Origin: Bacteroidota bacterium
Lineage (GTDB): Bacteria; Bacteroidota; Bacteroidia; Bacteroidales; Bacteroidaceae
DNA: 42,320 bases
Direction: 5' to 3'
Assembly (NCBI GenBank): GCA_023458215.1
Contig: JAEXAJ010000090.1
Location: 1-42,320 of the forward strand
The notes under the pieces are model-generated. The model saw only the letters and a list, made by a program, of their open reading frames with translations, had not been told where the DNA came from and did not search any database. This document shows positions 8,670 to 18,337 of this stretch, in pieces. The position numbers and the translations under genes were made by a program. Every line of letters begins with the position of its first letter. Position 1 is the first letter of the stretch.

Positions 8670-10058
8670 CTTTTTTATCTTCTTCTTATATTGTTCATAT
8701 CGTGAAGTAACATCCCTTACGAAATTATACGTTTCTATACCGCGGAAGTAACCATTCTTAACGACAGGATCGGTAAAATACTCTTCGTTGCTTTTTAGTA
8801 AAATAAAGTTCTCTACATTATCCCGCCACACATTTTTGTTTTTGCCATACTTCTCAGCTAATGCCATGGCATCTAATACATGCCCGATTCCTGAATTGTA
8901 GGATGCCAGAATGAAATTGATCCGTTCTTCCTTGGGTACGGAAGCAAAGCTTTTGGCTGTAGCATTGATATATTTAGTAGCGGCTTTTATACTTTCTTCG
9001 GGATTTTGTTCTTTTCCCGGGGGGACACCCATGGCACGTGCGGTAGCCGGCATTAATTGCATCAATCCTCTTGCGCCTGCCCAAGATACAGCTGTGGAAT
9101 CAAAGTTCGATTCCGTGTAAGCCAAAGAGGCTAATAACCTCCAGTCCCAATTAATCTCGGGAGCATACTTTTTGAATAACTTGTCGAAATGAGAAATCTT
9201 ACCTTCCCGCAAGGAGAGAATAGGAGAGTGGGGGATAGCTTTGCTGATTTCAAAATAGCGCTTCATACTCGCCGTATAAGCTGGTGAAGTCATATTTTCC
9301 TGATGCCATTTGTCGGCAGCGGCAGCAAGCTCAGGACAATCTTTTCGTACTGCCCACGATGCACGTTGGTCGAAACTAATAGAAAGGCTGATGTTCAGAT
9401 TAGGATAATAGGTGGTATTGAGTCGTGCCAGATCATTATCGGCTACCGTATATGGTATTTTCCCTTGGGATACTTGCATGATAAGGTCTTCCACGCTGAC
9501 ACTGTCGTTTGTCACTTTATGGATATGAATACCTCCGCCAAGCTCTTTGTCAAGATTAACCAACCGCTCGTAGTATTTTCCCGGTTTCACGTACACCTCT
9601 TTTCCGATAAGCTCGGTTACATCTTTCAAAGGTTTGGTATGCCCGTTGTTGCGTTGCACTATGACTTGGTGGGTAATAACTTCTTCTCCACAATATATCA
9701 AACTATCTTTCCACTCTTTAGTAATGGGCAGATTATAGGCAATCAAATCTCCTTTGCCGGCTAATAGCTTTTCGATGAGTTCATGAACATTTCTTGCTAC
9801 CTCTACCCGTAATTTTACTCCCAGGCTTTTAGCAAACTGCTCACTCAATTCATATTGGAAACCCATGTCTTGACCGCGATAGATGAAATAAGAAGTCGAA
9901 CTGTACAATGTCAATACTACCAATTCTCCGCTATCCTTTATCTGCTGCAAATCATCCCCCGCTTTTTCATCTCCGGCATGATGATTTCCACGACATCCGA
10001 AGATGCAGCCAAGTAGCATAATAGCGAGCAATAGCAATAACCCTGTTCCCTTCTTCAT
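8667..10058 (-). CDS. MltF-like membrane-bound lytic transglycosylase (lipoprotein)
   Basis: The 463-residue protein cleaves peptidoglycan glycan strands with formation of 1,6-anhydro ends. A lipoprotein signal (MLLGC18, alternative FGC22) anchors it. Residues about 45-265 form a bacterial solute-binding (SBP_bac_3) domain (YFIYRGQDMGFQYELSEQFA). Residues about 290-450 form the SLT domain with catalytic Glu in LAYTESNFDS and the motif GARGLMQLMPATARAMG. The order SBP then SLT is that of MltF. It follows udk by 30 nt on the same strand, likely one transcript. The TAG stop is embedded in element B. Confidence 0.9.
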   Translation of the reverse strand: MKKGTGLLLLLAIMLLGCIFGCRGNHHAGDEKAGDDLQQIKDSGELVVLTLYSSTSYFIYRGQDMGFQYELSEQFAKSLGVKLRVEVARNVHELIEKLLAGKGDLIAYNLPITKEWKDSLIYCGEEVITHQVIVQRNNGHTKPLKDVTELIGKEVYVKPGKYYERLVNLDKELGGGIHIHKVTNDSVSVEDLIMQVSQGKIPYTVADNDLARLNTTYYPNLNISLSISFDQRASWAVRKDCPELAAAADKWHQENMTSPAYTASMKRYFEISKAIPHSPILSLREGKISHFDKLFKKYAPEINWDWRLLASLAYTESNFDSTAVSWAGARGLMQLMPATARAMGVPPGKEQNPEESIKAATKYINATAKSFASVPKEERINFILASYNSGIGHVLDAMALAEKYGKNKNVWRDNVENFILLKSNEEYFTDPVVKNGYFRGIETYNFVRDVTSRYEQYKKKIKK

Positions 10059-10088
10059 AACAAGTCATTAATCGTTAATCACTAACCA
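10059..10088. repeat. Half-arm relic of an AATCACT-type element
   Basis: The gap between udk and the transglycosylase gene consists of degenerate words of the AATCACT type (GTCATTA, ATCGTTA, ATCACTA, ACCACTA) without a partner arm or core. It looks like a decayed or single-arm copy of elements A and F. Confidence 0.45.
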
Positions 10089-10697
10089 CTACCTCAAGTG
10101 TTTTTTAATGTACATTGTTAGAATGTCTATAGCCACCTGATTGTTTCCGCCTTCCGGTACAATAAGGTCGGCATATCGTTTGCAAGGTTCAATGAACTGC
10201 AGGTGCATCGGCTTCAATATGCGAGTATAGCGCTCCATCACGGCTTCGGCAGTACGACCGCGTTCGACGACATCACGCTGTATCACACGGATAAGACGCT
10301 CGTCAGGATCAGCATCCACGAAAATTTTGAGGTCCATCATGCTACGTAGTTTTTTATCGCATAAGGCAAGGATTCCTTCTATGATTATAACTTCACGCGG
10401 TTCGATGTGGATGGTTTCGGATTGGCGGGTACACGTCAGGTACGAATAGGTGGGTTGCTCAATGCTTTTTCCTTCACGCAGCATGGCTACATGCTTGGAC
10501 AGAAGGCTCCACTCGAAGGCATCCGGGTGGTCGAAGTTTATGTTCTGGCGTTCTTCGACGGGCACGTGGCTACTATCTTTGTAATAAGAGTCTTGAGGTA
10601 ATAATACCACTTCGCCGGTAGGCAAACTTTCTATAATTTTACGTACGACGGTGGTCTTTCCAGAACCGGTTCCGCCTGCAATTCCTATTATTAACAT
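10089..10697 (-). CDS. udk: Uridine kinase
   Basis: The 202-residue cytosolic enzyme phosphorylates uridine and cytidine with ATP or GTP in pyrimidine salvage. It starts MLIIGIAGGTGSGKTT (Walker A), followed by QDSYYKD, NFDHPDAF (nucleoside site) and the LID region RDVVERGRTAE. The open frame extends 14 codons further upstream (to 10739), but the ATG at 10695-10697 begins right at the first beta strand as in homologues. It is divergent from the Dabb gene (104 nt between starts), and probably cotranscribed with the transglycosylase gene. Confidence 0.95.
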   Translation of the reverse strand: MLIIGIAGGTGSGKTTVVRKIIESLPTGEVVLLPQDSYYKDSSHVPVEERQNINFDHPDAFEWSLLSKHVAMLREGKSIEQPTYSYLTCTRQSETIHIEPREVIIIEGILALCDKKLRSMMDLKIFVDADPDERLIRVIQRDVVERGRTAEAVMERYTRILKPMHLQFIEPCKRYADLIVPEGGNNQVAIDILTMYIKKHLR

Positions 10698-10728
10698 CCG
10701 TTTAAGTGTATATTTAAAACAAAACGAG

Positions 10729-10736
10729 TATTTTTG
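10729..10736 (+). promoter_or_regulatory. -7 box for the Dabb gene
   Basis: TATTTTTG matches TAnnTTTG, giving a leader of about 60 nt to the ATG at 10802. The -33 element is weak. Confidence 0.4.
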
Positions 10737-10801
10737 CACTCATAAAATAAATGCCGCTTCGGCTGACAAATATAGACATAAATCATTTAAATAACAAAGT
10801 T

Positions 10802-11101
10802 ATGGTAAAGCACATTGTATTATTTAAGCTTAAAGATGAGGCTCCGGTTGACGAAAAGTTAACTGCAATGAATAATTTTAAGAAAGCTATTGAAGCACTT
10901 CCTGCTAAAATATCTGTTATTCGTAAGATTGAAGTAGGGTTGAACATCAATCCGGCTGAGACTTGGAGCATTGCTCTTTATAGCGAGTTTGATACATTGG
11001 AAGATGTGAAATTCTATGCTACACATCCCGATCATGTGGCTGCCGGCAAGCTCATTGCAGCGGTAAAAGAAAGCCGTGCATGCGTAGACTATGAGGAGTA
11101 A
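10802..11101 (+). CDS. Dabb-family (stress-responsive alpha/beta-barrel) protein
   Basis: This 99-residue cytosolic protein begins MVKHIVLFKLKDEAP, the usual start of the ferredoxin-like dimeric alpha/beta-barrel (Dabb) family, and ends with the typical ATHPDHVAAG segment. Function of the bacterial stand-alone members is not established. The frame is open from 10751, but the extra 17 codons have no family match. The gene lies 32 nt ahead of dsbD on the same strand. Confidence 0.85.
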   Translation: MVKHIVLFKLKDEAPVDEKLTAMNNFKKAIEALPAKISVIRKIEVGLNINPAETWSIALYSEFDTLEDVKFYATHPDHVAAGKLIAAVKESRACVDYEE

Positions 11102-11133
11102 TTGAAAATTGAGAATTAAAAATAGAAAAATAA

Positions 11134-13164
11134 ATGATGAAGAAGACGTTTTTTTCGACGCTTCTGCTGCTTTTAGCGGTGGTAGTGCAAGCGCAGATTC
11201 ATGAACCCGTCAAGTTCAAGACTGAACTAAAGACTTTATCGGCTGATGAGGTAGAGGTCATATTTACCGGAACCATTGATAAAGGTTGGCATGTTTATTC
11301 AACGGACTTGGGTGACGGTGGTCCCATCTCGGCGACTTTTAATACCGAGAAACTCTCGGGTGCTACACTCGTGGGTAAGTTGAAACCTATAGGTAAGGAA
11401 GTTTCAGCTTTCGATAAACTGTTCGAAATGAAAGTGCGCTATTTCGCGAATACTGCCCAGTTCGTCCAGAAATTAAAGTTAACCGGTGGTGCTTATCTGA
11501 TAGATGGCTATTTGGAATACGGCGCATGCAATGATGAAAATTGTTTGCCGCCTACGCAAGTTCCGTTTAAGTTCTCAGGTAAGGCAGAAGGAACAGCAAA
11601 AGAGGCTCCTGCAGCCGAAGTAAAGACCGATGATCAGACGCCGCAACCCGAAGTAACTACCGACACTGTGGCTGCCGCGGCTATTGGTGGTGCGAATGGC
11701 GCTACAGATATTAACGTGGCAGGTGAAATCGATCTCTGGAAACCGGTCATCAATGAATTACAATCTTTAGGGGAAACAACTTCTCACGAGGATATGTCGT
11801 GGATTTATATCTTCTTCACCGGATTTGTAGGTGGATTATTGGCGTTGTTCACTCCTTGTGTATGGCCTATTATTCCGATGACAGTCAGCTTCTTCTTAAA
11901 ACGCAGCAAAGACAAGAAGAAAGGCATTCGTGATGCTTGGACGTATGGCGCATCTATTGTTGTAATTTATGTAGCCCTTGGACTGGCTATTACGCTTATC
12001 TTTGGAGCCAGTGCGTTGAATGCACTCTCTACCAATGCGATTTTTAATATTCTGTTCTGCTTGATGCTGATTGTGTTCGCAGCTTCCTTCTTCGGGGCAT
12101 TTGAAATTACGCTTCCATCTAAGTGGAGCAATGCTGTAGATAGTAAGGCGGAGGCTACAAGCGGGCTGCTGAGTATTTTCTTGATGGCATTTACTTTGTC
12201 GTTGGTATCTTTCTCTTGTACAGGTCCTATTATCGGTTTCCTTTTGGTGCAGGTATCTACAACGGGTAGTGTGATAGCTCCGGCAATCGGTATGTTAGGT
12301 TTTGCTATTGCGTTGGCATTGCCATTTACTCTGTTTGCATTGTTCCCGTCATGGTTGAAATCTATGCCTAAATCCGGCGGTTGGATGAATGTGATAAAAG
12401 TTACGTTGGGTTTCCTGGAATTGGCATTTGCGCTAAAATTCCTTTCGGTAGCCGATCTTGCTTACGGTTGGCGTATTCTTGACCGTGAAACATTCCTTGC
12501 TTTATGGATCGTACTGTTTGCATTGCTTGGGTTCTATCTGTTGGGCAAAATTAAGTTCCCGCACGATGATGATGATACAAAGGTCAGCGTACCTCGCTTC
12601 TTTATGGCTTTGGCTTCATTGGCATTTGCCATGTATATGGTTCCCGGCTTGTGGGGAGCACCGTTAAAAGCTGTAAGCGCATTTGCACCTCCTTTGCAGA
12701 CGCAAGATTTCAATCTGTATAATAATGAAGTACATGCCCGGTTCGATGATTATGATTTGGGTATGGAGTATGCCCGTCAGCATGGTAAACCCGTGATGCT
12801 GGACTTCACCGGATATGGTTGTGTGAACTGCCGGAAGATGGAACTTGCCGTATGGACTGATCCGAAGGTAAGTGATATCATTAATAATGACTATGTACTT
12901 ATCACACTTTATGTGGATAATAAGACTCCGCTTACTTCTCCTGTGAAGATTGTAGAGAACGGAACAGAACGTACTTTGCGCACTGTAGGCGACAAGTGGA
13001 GCTATTTGCAACGAGTGAAGTTCGGGGCCAATGCCCAACCCTTCTATGTGCTGATTGATAATGAAGGTAATCCGCTGAATAAGTCTTACTCTTACGATGA
13101 AGACGTTCCAAAGTATATAGAATTTTTGCAGACTGGTCTTGAAAACTATAAGAAAGAAAAATGA
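11134..13164 (+). CDS. dsbD: Thiol:disulfide interchange protein DsbD
   Basis: The 676-residue inner-membrane protein carries electrons from cytosolic thioredoxin to periplasmic proteins. Residues 1-20 are a signal peptide (ending VQAQ). Residues about 25-150 form the N-terminal DsbD-alpha domain with the Cys pair in GACNDENCLPP. About eight membrane helices follow, with the redox cysteines in TPC242VWP and SC362TGP. The C-terminal thioredoxin-like domain has CVNC (Cys563 and Cys566). All six expected cysteines are present. Between domains there is an Ala/Thr-rich linker (about residues 150-195). MM at the start leaves ATG 11134 or 11137 open. Confidence 0.95.
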   Translation: MMKKTFFSTLLLLLAVVVQAQIHEPVKFKTELKTLSADEVEVIFTGTIDKGWHVYSTDLGDGGPISATFNTEKLSGATLVGKLKPIGKEVSAFDKLFEMKVRYFANTAQFVQKLKLTGGAYLIDGYLEYGACNDENCLPPTQVPFKFSGKAEGTAKEAPAAEVKTDDQTPQPEVTTDTVAAAAIGGANGATDINVAGEIDLWKPVINELQSLGETTSHEDMSWIYIFFTGFVGGLLALFTPCVWPIIPMTVSFFLKRSKDKKKGIRDAWTYGASIVVIYVALGLAITLIFGASALNALSTNAIFNILFCLMLIVFAASFFGAFEITLPSKWSNAVDSKAEATSGLLSIFLMAFTLSLVSFSCTGPIIGFLLVQVSTTGSVIAPAIGMLGFAIALALPFTLFALFPSWLKSMPKSGGWMNVIKVTLGFLELAFALKFLSVADLAYGWRILDRETFLALWIVLFALLGFYLLGKIKFPHDDDDTKVSVPRFFMALASLAFAMYMVPGLWGAPLKAVSAFAPPLQTQDFNLYNNEVHARFDDYDLGMEYARQHGKPVMLDFTGYGCVNCRKMELAVWTDPKVSDIINNDYVLITLYVDNKTPLTSPVKIVENGTERTLRTVGDKWSYLQRVKFGANAQPFYVLIDNEGNPLNKSYSYDEDVPKYIEFLQTGLENYKKEK

Positions 13165-13180
13165 TTGAAAATGAAGAATG

Positions 13181-13252
13181 AAGAATGAGGAATGAAGAAT
13201 TGCCATGCGGAGTGTTCGCATTGCGCAGCCAAATTCTTCATTCCTCATTCTT
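13181..13252. repeat. Palindromic element D (GAATGAA arms)
   Basis: The arms 13181-13201 and 13232-13252 are perfectly complementary over 21 bp (AAGAATGAGG-type words). The 30-nt spacer runs from GCCATGCGGAG to GCATTGCGCAGCCA, sharing GCCATGCGG with elements A and F and GCGCAGC with E, F and I. It lies between dsbD and the acetyltransferase gene, which are on the same strand. Confidence 0.9.
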
Positions 13253-13266
13253 TATTTAATAAAGGT

Positions 13267-13920
13267 ATGAAACATATTATAGACATTGAAACTTGGGAGC
13301 GTCGTGATAATTACGGCTTTTTCCGTGGTTTCGTAAACTCTTGGTACTCCGTCACTACCGAAATAGATTGTACGGAAGCAAGTGCTGCTGCTAGAGCGGC
13401 AGGACGTTCTTTTTTCCTCTATTACCTGTATGCCGTATTGCGTTCGGCTAATGAAGTGGACGAACTCCGTTATCGCATAGACAAGGACGGGCAGGTTGTT
13501 TTTCATGACCGCGTAGATATTATCTCGCCGATAGCCGTTCCCGGAAAGACCTTCTACACTGTTCGCATTCCTTATCATGAAGATTTCGAACGCTTCTATT
13601 CCGAAGCCTATTCCATGATTACCAATATACCCGAAGACGGTGACCCTTATGGTACGGAGAAAGCATTGTCGGTACAGGGGGATTATGATGTGGTGCATTT
13701 GAGTGCAGTTCCCAAAATGTATTTTACCTCTACTACTTATACATTGGCCGAAGCAGGCAATGGTTGTAGTCATCCTTTGATGACTGCCGGCAAAGTGGTT
13801 ACCCGCGAAGGGCGTTTGGTGTTTCCGCTTTCCATTTACGTCAATCATGCTTTTGTCGATGGTTCTCATTTGGCTTCTTTCTTTCAGAAAATAGAAGAAC
13901 ATTTGAAACGAATTTCATAA
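13267..13920 (+). CDS. CatA-fold chloramphenicol acetyltransferase homologue
   Basis: The 217-residue protein has the type-A CAT trimer fold: [15 protein letters not shown] at the start, SVTTEID, and the C-terminal catalytic motif NH194AFVDGSH, where His194 is the general base and Asp198 the structural Asp. The canonical first His of HHxxxDG is Asn here. Base composition and context are chromosomal with no transposon nearby, so it is more likely a housekeeping acyltransferase of unknown substrate than an acquired resistance gene. The frame opens at 13192 inside element D, but ATG 13267, preceded by AAAGG, is the family start. Confidence 0.8.
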   Translation: MKHIIDIETWERRDNYGFFRGFVNSWYSVTTEIDCTEASAAARAAGRSFFLYYLYAVLRSANEVDELRYRIDKDGQVVFHDRVDIISPIAVPGKTFYTVRIPYHEDFERFYSEAYSMITNIPEDGDPYGTEKALSVQGDYDVVHLSAVPKMYFTSTTYTLAEAGNGCSHPLMTAGKVVTREGRLVFPLSIYVNHAFVDGSHLASFFQKIEEHLKRIS

Positions 13921-13955
13921 TGGTTTGTGAGTCAGAAAAGATAAAGTATTGATAC

Positions 13956-14012
13956 AAAGAAAGGCTGAAATCTAAGCTTCGATTGAGAAGTTATAGATTT
14001 CAGCCTTTCTTT
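13956..14012. terminator. Bidirectional terminator
   Basis: A 19-bp perfect stem (13956-13974 with 13994-14012) containing GAAAGGCTGAAATC is flanked by A-rich and T-rich ends. It sits between the convergent acetyltransferase and LruC genes and can serve both. Confidence 0.9.
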
Positions 14013-14028
14013 AATGTGTGTAGGTAAA

Positions 14029-16014
14029 TTATTGTTTATACCAATTGGGGTTGTCTTTTCCATTACTTTCTACCCAACCTTTGTAACCACTGTAAAGGTT
14101 ATCAACAGGAGTAGACTCATTGTTTTTATCTAGCATTTTGCTTAGGTCTTTATGTGTGGCACCACTTAAAAAGATTGCAAAAGGATAGTTTCCGCTGCGT
14201 ACGTAATATGAATTTTTATTAGGATCAGAACAGTCGTCACCTTCGCCGAAATGCGACATATTCATTTTGGAAGTAGGCTTTTCCTTTGCAATATGTACTT
14301 CCCAACGTTTATTACCTTCTTCGTTTTTGAAGATGAACGGTTGGACTGTTGACTGGACTTTGATCGGCGAGCTGTAGTTAAGGGTTATTTTATAATCCCC
14401 CTCCATATTCATTTTTACATTGTCAGTCAATATGTATACATTGTCCTCAACTTCGTGTTGCAAAGGTATTTCTGAGTATTTCTCTTCGTTTGCTTTACGC
14501 ATATAACAAGTGGCAGACGCTACTTGGCCGCTACCAATCAATTTGAATGCCAAACCATTGTTGTTGGTAGCAATATTCTCATAAGGTCTGAATATAAAGC
14601 TTTCAGCATAAATATTATTGTTAATGTCGAAAGTTTTTCCGTAGGTATAACGTACTATCACGTCATTCATGTCATAATCTCCTCGTGCAGGCCACATGTC
14701 TTCAAAAGCATACATACCTTTCAGTGTCTCTACTGTAGTTCTATTATCGGAAGGATCTACTTCGGGAATATCTGTGATGGCATCTACAGGGTTTGATTTT
14801 AAAGCTATTACTACATCGCTAAAGTTTTCATCATCTACATGGTCTTCAAAAGAAATCATAACACAATCACCGTATTTATAAGCGGCAGTGCGAGGCCCTG
14901 AGTAGGCTATTCCATTGTTGTCAATACTTAAACCCTCTGAAGTAGCGGCGCGATATCTCTTGTTTGCCGTAAAGCCGGGAATGCGATTGTCCCATGCGTT
15001 GTTGGCAAGTACAAAGCCAATTCTATATCCGGCAGGGAATTCATTTATACCACCGGTGTTGTCTCCATTAGCTATATTGGGGTAGTATTTCAGTTGTACG
15101 GCAGTAAGTCTGTCTATGCCGGCTGTTTTGCTGGCGGCAGTTATATTATTACTCCATCTGCCATCTTGCGTATTAGGGAATAACATGATAACATGGGCGT
15201 CTTCCAAGCTGGCAGGTTTTTCCCCTTCTTTATAGTAATAGTAGCCTAAAGAACAATTCCAACAAGTATTTTGTCCGAGAAAAGTAACCGCAACTTCTGC
15301 TGCTTCATTGATATACATGTCAGAGTAGCTGCGATATTCTTCGGGGCATGCTTTACTGGTATTAATAACCTTTGTATGCGCTTCATATAGTTTTTCCGTT
15401 GATTTAGCGGCCAAACTGCCGGTATATTTATAGTTAATTTCACCGTTTTGTTTAGCTTGATTGGTTCCAAGCCACTCTTTCCATCGGGGGGCGGCATATT
15501 CAATTGGGGTTGTATTACCTGAAGTAAGCATGTAACTGTAATGGTTTTCCCTTGTTGCAGCAGTACGTGTCGTAACATCATCGCCCGAATAGTCTGTAGC
15601 TTTGATGCTGCCATTTACAACTTCTGCTTCAATCAAAGTCTGCGCAAAGAATGCCGGTGAATAGATATATACCTTCTTTACGTATGCCGGTAATTCCACT
15701 TCTCCTTTGAATATGCAATTATCCGCTGTGTAAGCTGTGAAAAGCGGAGAGACATCATCTCGTTTAATGTAATTGTACTCTCCAACTGTAACAGGCATTT
15801 CGTCGTATAGCTCAAAATATACATTTGCCGCTACACCGCAATTAAGATAACTAACCTCTAGGGTTACATTGCTTTGCACTGTCGAGTAATCGAATTCATT
15901 GAATTGTTTTTCTTCTTCTTTCGATCCTTGATAGACATCATTTTCCATACAACTGCCTAGGCCGAAGACCAAAATAGCAGTTAGGATTACTACACTCAGT
16001 TTGTTTGTGCTCAT
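14029..16014 (-). CDS. LruC-domain surface lipoprotein
   Basis: The 661-residue protein starts MSTNKLSVVILTAILVFG and has the lipobox LGSC (about residues 18-21), so it is an exported lipoprotein. A segment at about residues 445-465 reads MYAFEDMWPARGDYDMNDVI, the acidic motif of LruC-domain (DUF4842) proteins, probably a calcium-binding loop. The C-terminal part is a beta-rich domain ending VESNGKDNPNWYKQ. Its role is unknown; related proteins are surface-exposed in Bacteroides. The open frame runs 95 codons further upstream to 16299, but those codons have no family match and cover the promoter box at 16043-16050. Confidence 0.8.
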   Translation of the reverse strand: MSTNKLSVVILTAILVFGLGSCMENDVYQGSKEEEKQFNEFDYSTVQSNVTLEVSYLNCGVAANVYFELYDEMPVTVGEYNYIKRDDVSPLFTAYTADNCIFKGEVELPAYVKKVYIYSPAFFAQTLIEAEVVNGSIKATDYSGDDVTTRTAATRENHYSYMLTSGNTTPIEYAAPRWKEWLGTNQAKQNGEINYKYTGSLAAKSTEKLYEAHTKVINTSKACPEEYRSYSDMYINEAAEVAVTFLGQNTCWNCSLGYYYYKEGEKPASLEDAHVIMLFPNTQDGRWSNNITAASKTAGIDRLTAVQLKYYPNIANGDNTGGINEFPAGYRIGFVLANNAWDNRIPGFTANKRYRAATSEGLSIDNNGIAYSGPRTAAYKYGDCVMISFEDHVDDENFSDVVIALKSNPVDAITDIPEVDPSDNRTTVETLKGMYAFEDMWPARGDYDMNDVIVRYTYGKTFDINNNIYAESFIFRPYENIATNNNGLAFKLIGSGQVASATCYMRKANEEKYSEIPLQHEVEDNVYILTDNVKMNMEGDYKITLNYSSPIKVQSTVQPFIFKNEEGNKRWEVHIAKEKPTSKMNMSHFGEGDDCSDPNKNSYYVRSGNYPFAIFLSGATHKDLSKMLDKNNESTPVDNLYSGYKGWVESNGKDNPNWYKQ

Positions 16015-16042
16015 AGTTATTATTAATCCTATTTGTTCGTTG

Positions 16043-16050
16043 CAAAAATA
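16043..16050 (-). promoter_or_regulatory. -7 box for the LruC-domain gene
   Basis: The minus strand reads TATTTTTG. GTTG lies 20 nt further upstream (16071-16074). It places the transcript start about 20 nt before the ATG at 16014 and supports that start. Confidence 0.5.
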
Positions 16051-16371
16051 CAAATTATGCATTGAATAATCAACAAACAATGGCTTTATTATTGAAAAGA
16101 AATTGTATGTTTTTTGCGAAAAAGATTTTGTCTTTGTGAATTGTTCTTCATTTCTTTTTGGAAAAATGAACGTTTTTCTACTTTGCTTGTTCTTAATTAA
16201 TCCCGAAAGTACACTTTTGACTTGGGGTAGTGAGTATAAACGGCTATATCGGTGCGGGACTGCAAGACCTGATGGGTGGGATTTTGATTGGGGTAACAAA
16301 CATATGGCTATTGGCTGAAATACAGGATGTAAATAAATATGATATTACAGAGTTGTTACAGAATTAATCTT

Positions 16372-16379
16372 TAGCTTTG
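16372..16379 (+). promoter_or_regulatory. -7 box for the DUF2490 gene
   Basis: TAGCTTTG matches TAnnTTTG. The open frame begins with a TTG inside this box, so translation must start later, at 16398 or 16416. Confidence 0.5.
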
Positions 16380-16415
16380 TGCACATTAAGTTGTTCAATG
16401 AAATTTTTAAATAAT

Positions 16416-17078
16416 ATGAAAAAAAGATTTTCTTATAAATACAGAATATATTGTCTGCTTGTCGGACTGTTGTGTTTATCACATTTTTCTGTACATGCGC
16501 AGGGTACAGACTTTGCTACTTGGGCAAATCTTGGTTTTGAATACAAAGTAAAGCCGGCATTGGCTGTGACCGGAGGCTTGGAATGGCGTACAAAAGATAA
16601 TCTGAGTAGGACAGACCGATGGGGGCTGAACATCGGAGGATCCTACACTTTATTACCTTTTTTGAAACTTGGGGCAGGCTATGAACTTCATTATCGCAAT
16701 CGCGGAGAAGCCGGATGGAAGTTCCGCCAACGTTATTATTTCGATGGCACTCTTTCTACACGGCTACAAGATGTAAAGCTCTCTTTGCGAGAACGCTTTC
16801 AGCACACCTTTGAAGGAAGTAATCATGAATATCGCCTACGTTCTCAATTTAAAGTTGCTTATGATATTCCTAACTGTATACTGGAACCGTATGTATCGGT
16901 GGAAATGTATAACGGCTTGAATGCCGGCGACCGTTTTGATGTGAAGCGCATGAGATACCGAGGTGGTATTGCACTACCCTTGTCTGACCATTGGAAAGCA
17001 GATGTCTTTTATTGCCGTCAGTGGGAACAGAAGGGCAGTAAAAATATTTTTGGCTTGACGTGCACTTATAGCTTTTAA
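16416..17078 (+). CDS. DUF2490 outer-membrane beta-barrel protein
   Basis: From ATG 16416 the protein has 220 residues: a signal peptide (MKKRFSYKYRIYCLLVGLLC to VHAQG) and then alternating beta strands (TWANLGFEYKV, LAVTGGLEWRT, FLKLGAGYELHYR) that match DUF2490, a small predicted outer-membrane porin-like barrel of unknown function. The last strand ends in Phe, as expected for a barrel. ATG 16398 (six codons earlier) is an alternative. Its stop is 1 nt from the stop of the convergent DUF4421 gene. Confidence 0.75.
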   Translation: MKKRFSYKYRIYCLLVGLLCLSHFSVHAQGTDFATWANLGFEYKVKPALAVTGGLEWRTKDNLSRTDRWGLNIGGSYTLLPFLKLGAGYELHYRNRGEAGWKFRQRYYFDGTLSTRLQDVKLSLRERFQHTFEGSNHEYRLRSQFKVAYDIPNCILEPYVSVEMYNGLNAGDRFDVKRMRYRGGIALPLSDHWKADVFYCRQWEQKGSKNIFGLTCTYSF

Positions 17079-17079
17079 G

Positions 17080-18192
17080 TTATTTGGATTTAGCTTGTTT
17101 GCCCTTTCTGAATTCTTTTTTCAGATGAAAATTGAATCCTGCATAGACTTGCAGAGTGCCGAAGCCATTGTTTAATGAGAAACTGTTGCGGTAATAATCA
17201 TAGGTTCTGCCAACAAACGAGGTACCCACAAAATATTTGCTATTGTTGTAAACGATACCTGCCCGTACAATAAAGTCGATATTAAAATTCTTGTACCATT
17301 CTTTTATTTCTTTTTCTTCTTTTTCGATACGAGATGTTTTATAGGCTATAGCCGGACTTAATGATAAACATGCGAGGCAGTTGCGTGCAAATACCCAGTT
17401 GTAGGCATATCCCAGATTCATACTGATACTGGTATATTTAATGTGCTTCACCTTCATTTCCGGGTTCATTGCCTCTTGAATTATTTCGGGCAGTTTTGTA
17501 TAGTCAAATTTCAAATTATGCGTTGAAGCCGAAAATCCGAGTATGAATGAACCTGCATTTCGGCGTTGGTTGGTAGATTGACTGAACCCGGCCGGGTAAG
17601 AAAAACGGCGGTTATTGAAAATATAATATAAGTTTATTCCTTTCATATTGACCTTCAGCCCACTGAAATCTGCAGAAAAATCTTTGGGGATTCCCGGGAA
17701 TCCTGAAATTTCATTGATACGATAATTATTTCCGGTATGGCGGTAGGCGATATCCACCCCTAGTTTTGAACTGTAAAGACTAAGGTCGAACTCCGTACCT
17801 TTTGTTTTCCCGTTTTTCTTCCCGTAAATGCCGTCAGTATCTATAGACCATCCTAAGAATATCCAGCGCCAGCCAAAATAGACTCCTATTTTATTATGAG
17901 GATTTGGAGAAAACTTGATGTGTTGGTAGGTAGGCAGGGAATTACTTATAGAGTAATATTCATAATTTGTAAAGTGATCGAGCATCAAGGCATAGTTGTA
18001 CCGGTTAGGGCTGATATAAGTGGTGTCGAAATCACTGAAGTTTAGAAATTGTTTTATAGATCTTTTAAAGCTTCTCTGAGTATGGCGGGAGCCAATACTA
18101 TCGTATGCGATAGAATCACCTTCTTCACTTTGCGCGAACAAAGATAGAGGTAACATGAATATCCATAACCAAATAATACTCCTTCTCGGCAT
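17080..18192 (-). CDS. DUF4421-family outer-membrane protein
   Basis: The 370-residue protein has a signal peptide (residues 1-20, ending LFAQ) followed by FDTTYISPNRYNYALMLDHF, a hallmark of the DUF4421 family, and many amphipathic beta strands. Function is unknown; an outer-membrane beta-barrel is inferred. It is convergent with the DUF2490 gene with one base between the stop codons and no visible terminator. Upstream, 252 nt separate it from the divergent thioesterase gene. Confidence 0.8.
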   Translation of the reverse strand: MPRRSIIWLWIFMLPLSLFAQSEEGDSIAYDSIGSRHTQRSFKRSIKQFLNFSDFDTTYISPNRYNYALMLDHFTNYEYYSISNSLPTYQHIKFSPNPHNKIGVYFGWRWIFLGWSIDTDGIYGKKNGKTKGTEFDLSLYSSKLGVDIAYRHTGNNYRINEISGFPGIPKDFSADFSGLKVNMKGINLYYIFNNRRFSYPAGFSQSTNQRRNAGSFILGFSASTHNLKFDYTKLPEIIQEAMNPEMKVKHIKYTSISMNLGYAYNWVFARNCLACLSLSPAIAYKTSRIEKEEKEIKEWYKNFNIDFIVRAGIVYNNSKYFVGTSFVGRTYDYYRNSFSLNNGFGTLQVYAGFNFHLKKEFRKGKQAKSK

Positions 18193-18337
18193 TACTTTTG
18201 TTTTAATTGATTGTTCTTGCTATATAAAATAAACAAGAAATATGACAAAGTGTTATGACTAAAAAATATATCAGAACAAAGGTAGTAAAGTTTAGTGTTT
18301 TTTTATGCTATTTCTAGGCTTAAAAAAACATCTTCAT

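Noticed and set aside
13192..13266. Longer N-terminus for the CatA-like protein
   Set aside because: These codons lie in repeat element D; the family start is at 13267 with a nearby AAAGG.
13267..13920. Acquired chloramphenicol-resistance gene
   Set aside because: No mobile element, normal codon use for the region, and the first His of the catalytic motif is replaced; more likely an old chromosomal acyltransferase.
16015..16299. 95-codon N-terminal extension of the LruC lipoprotein
   Set aside because: It would bury the lipoprotein signal peptide and spans the promoter box at 16043-16050.
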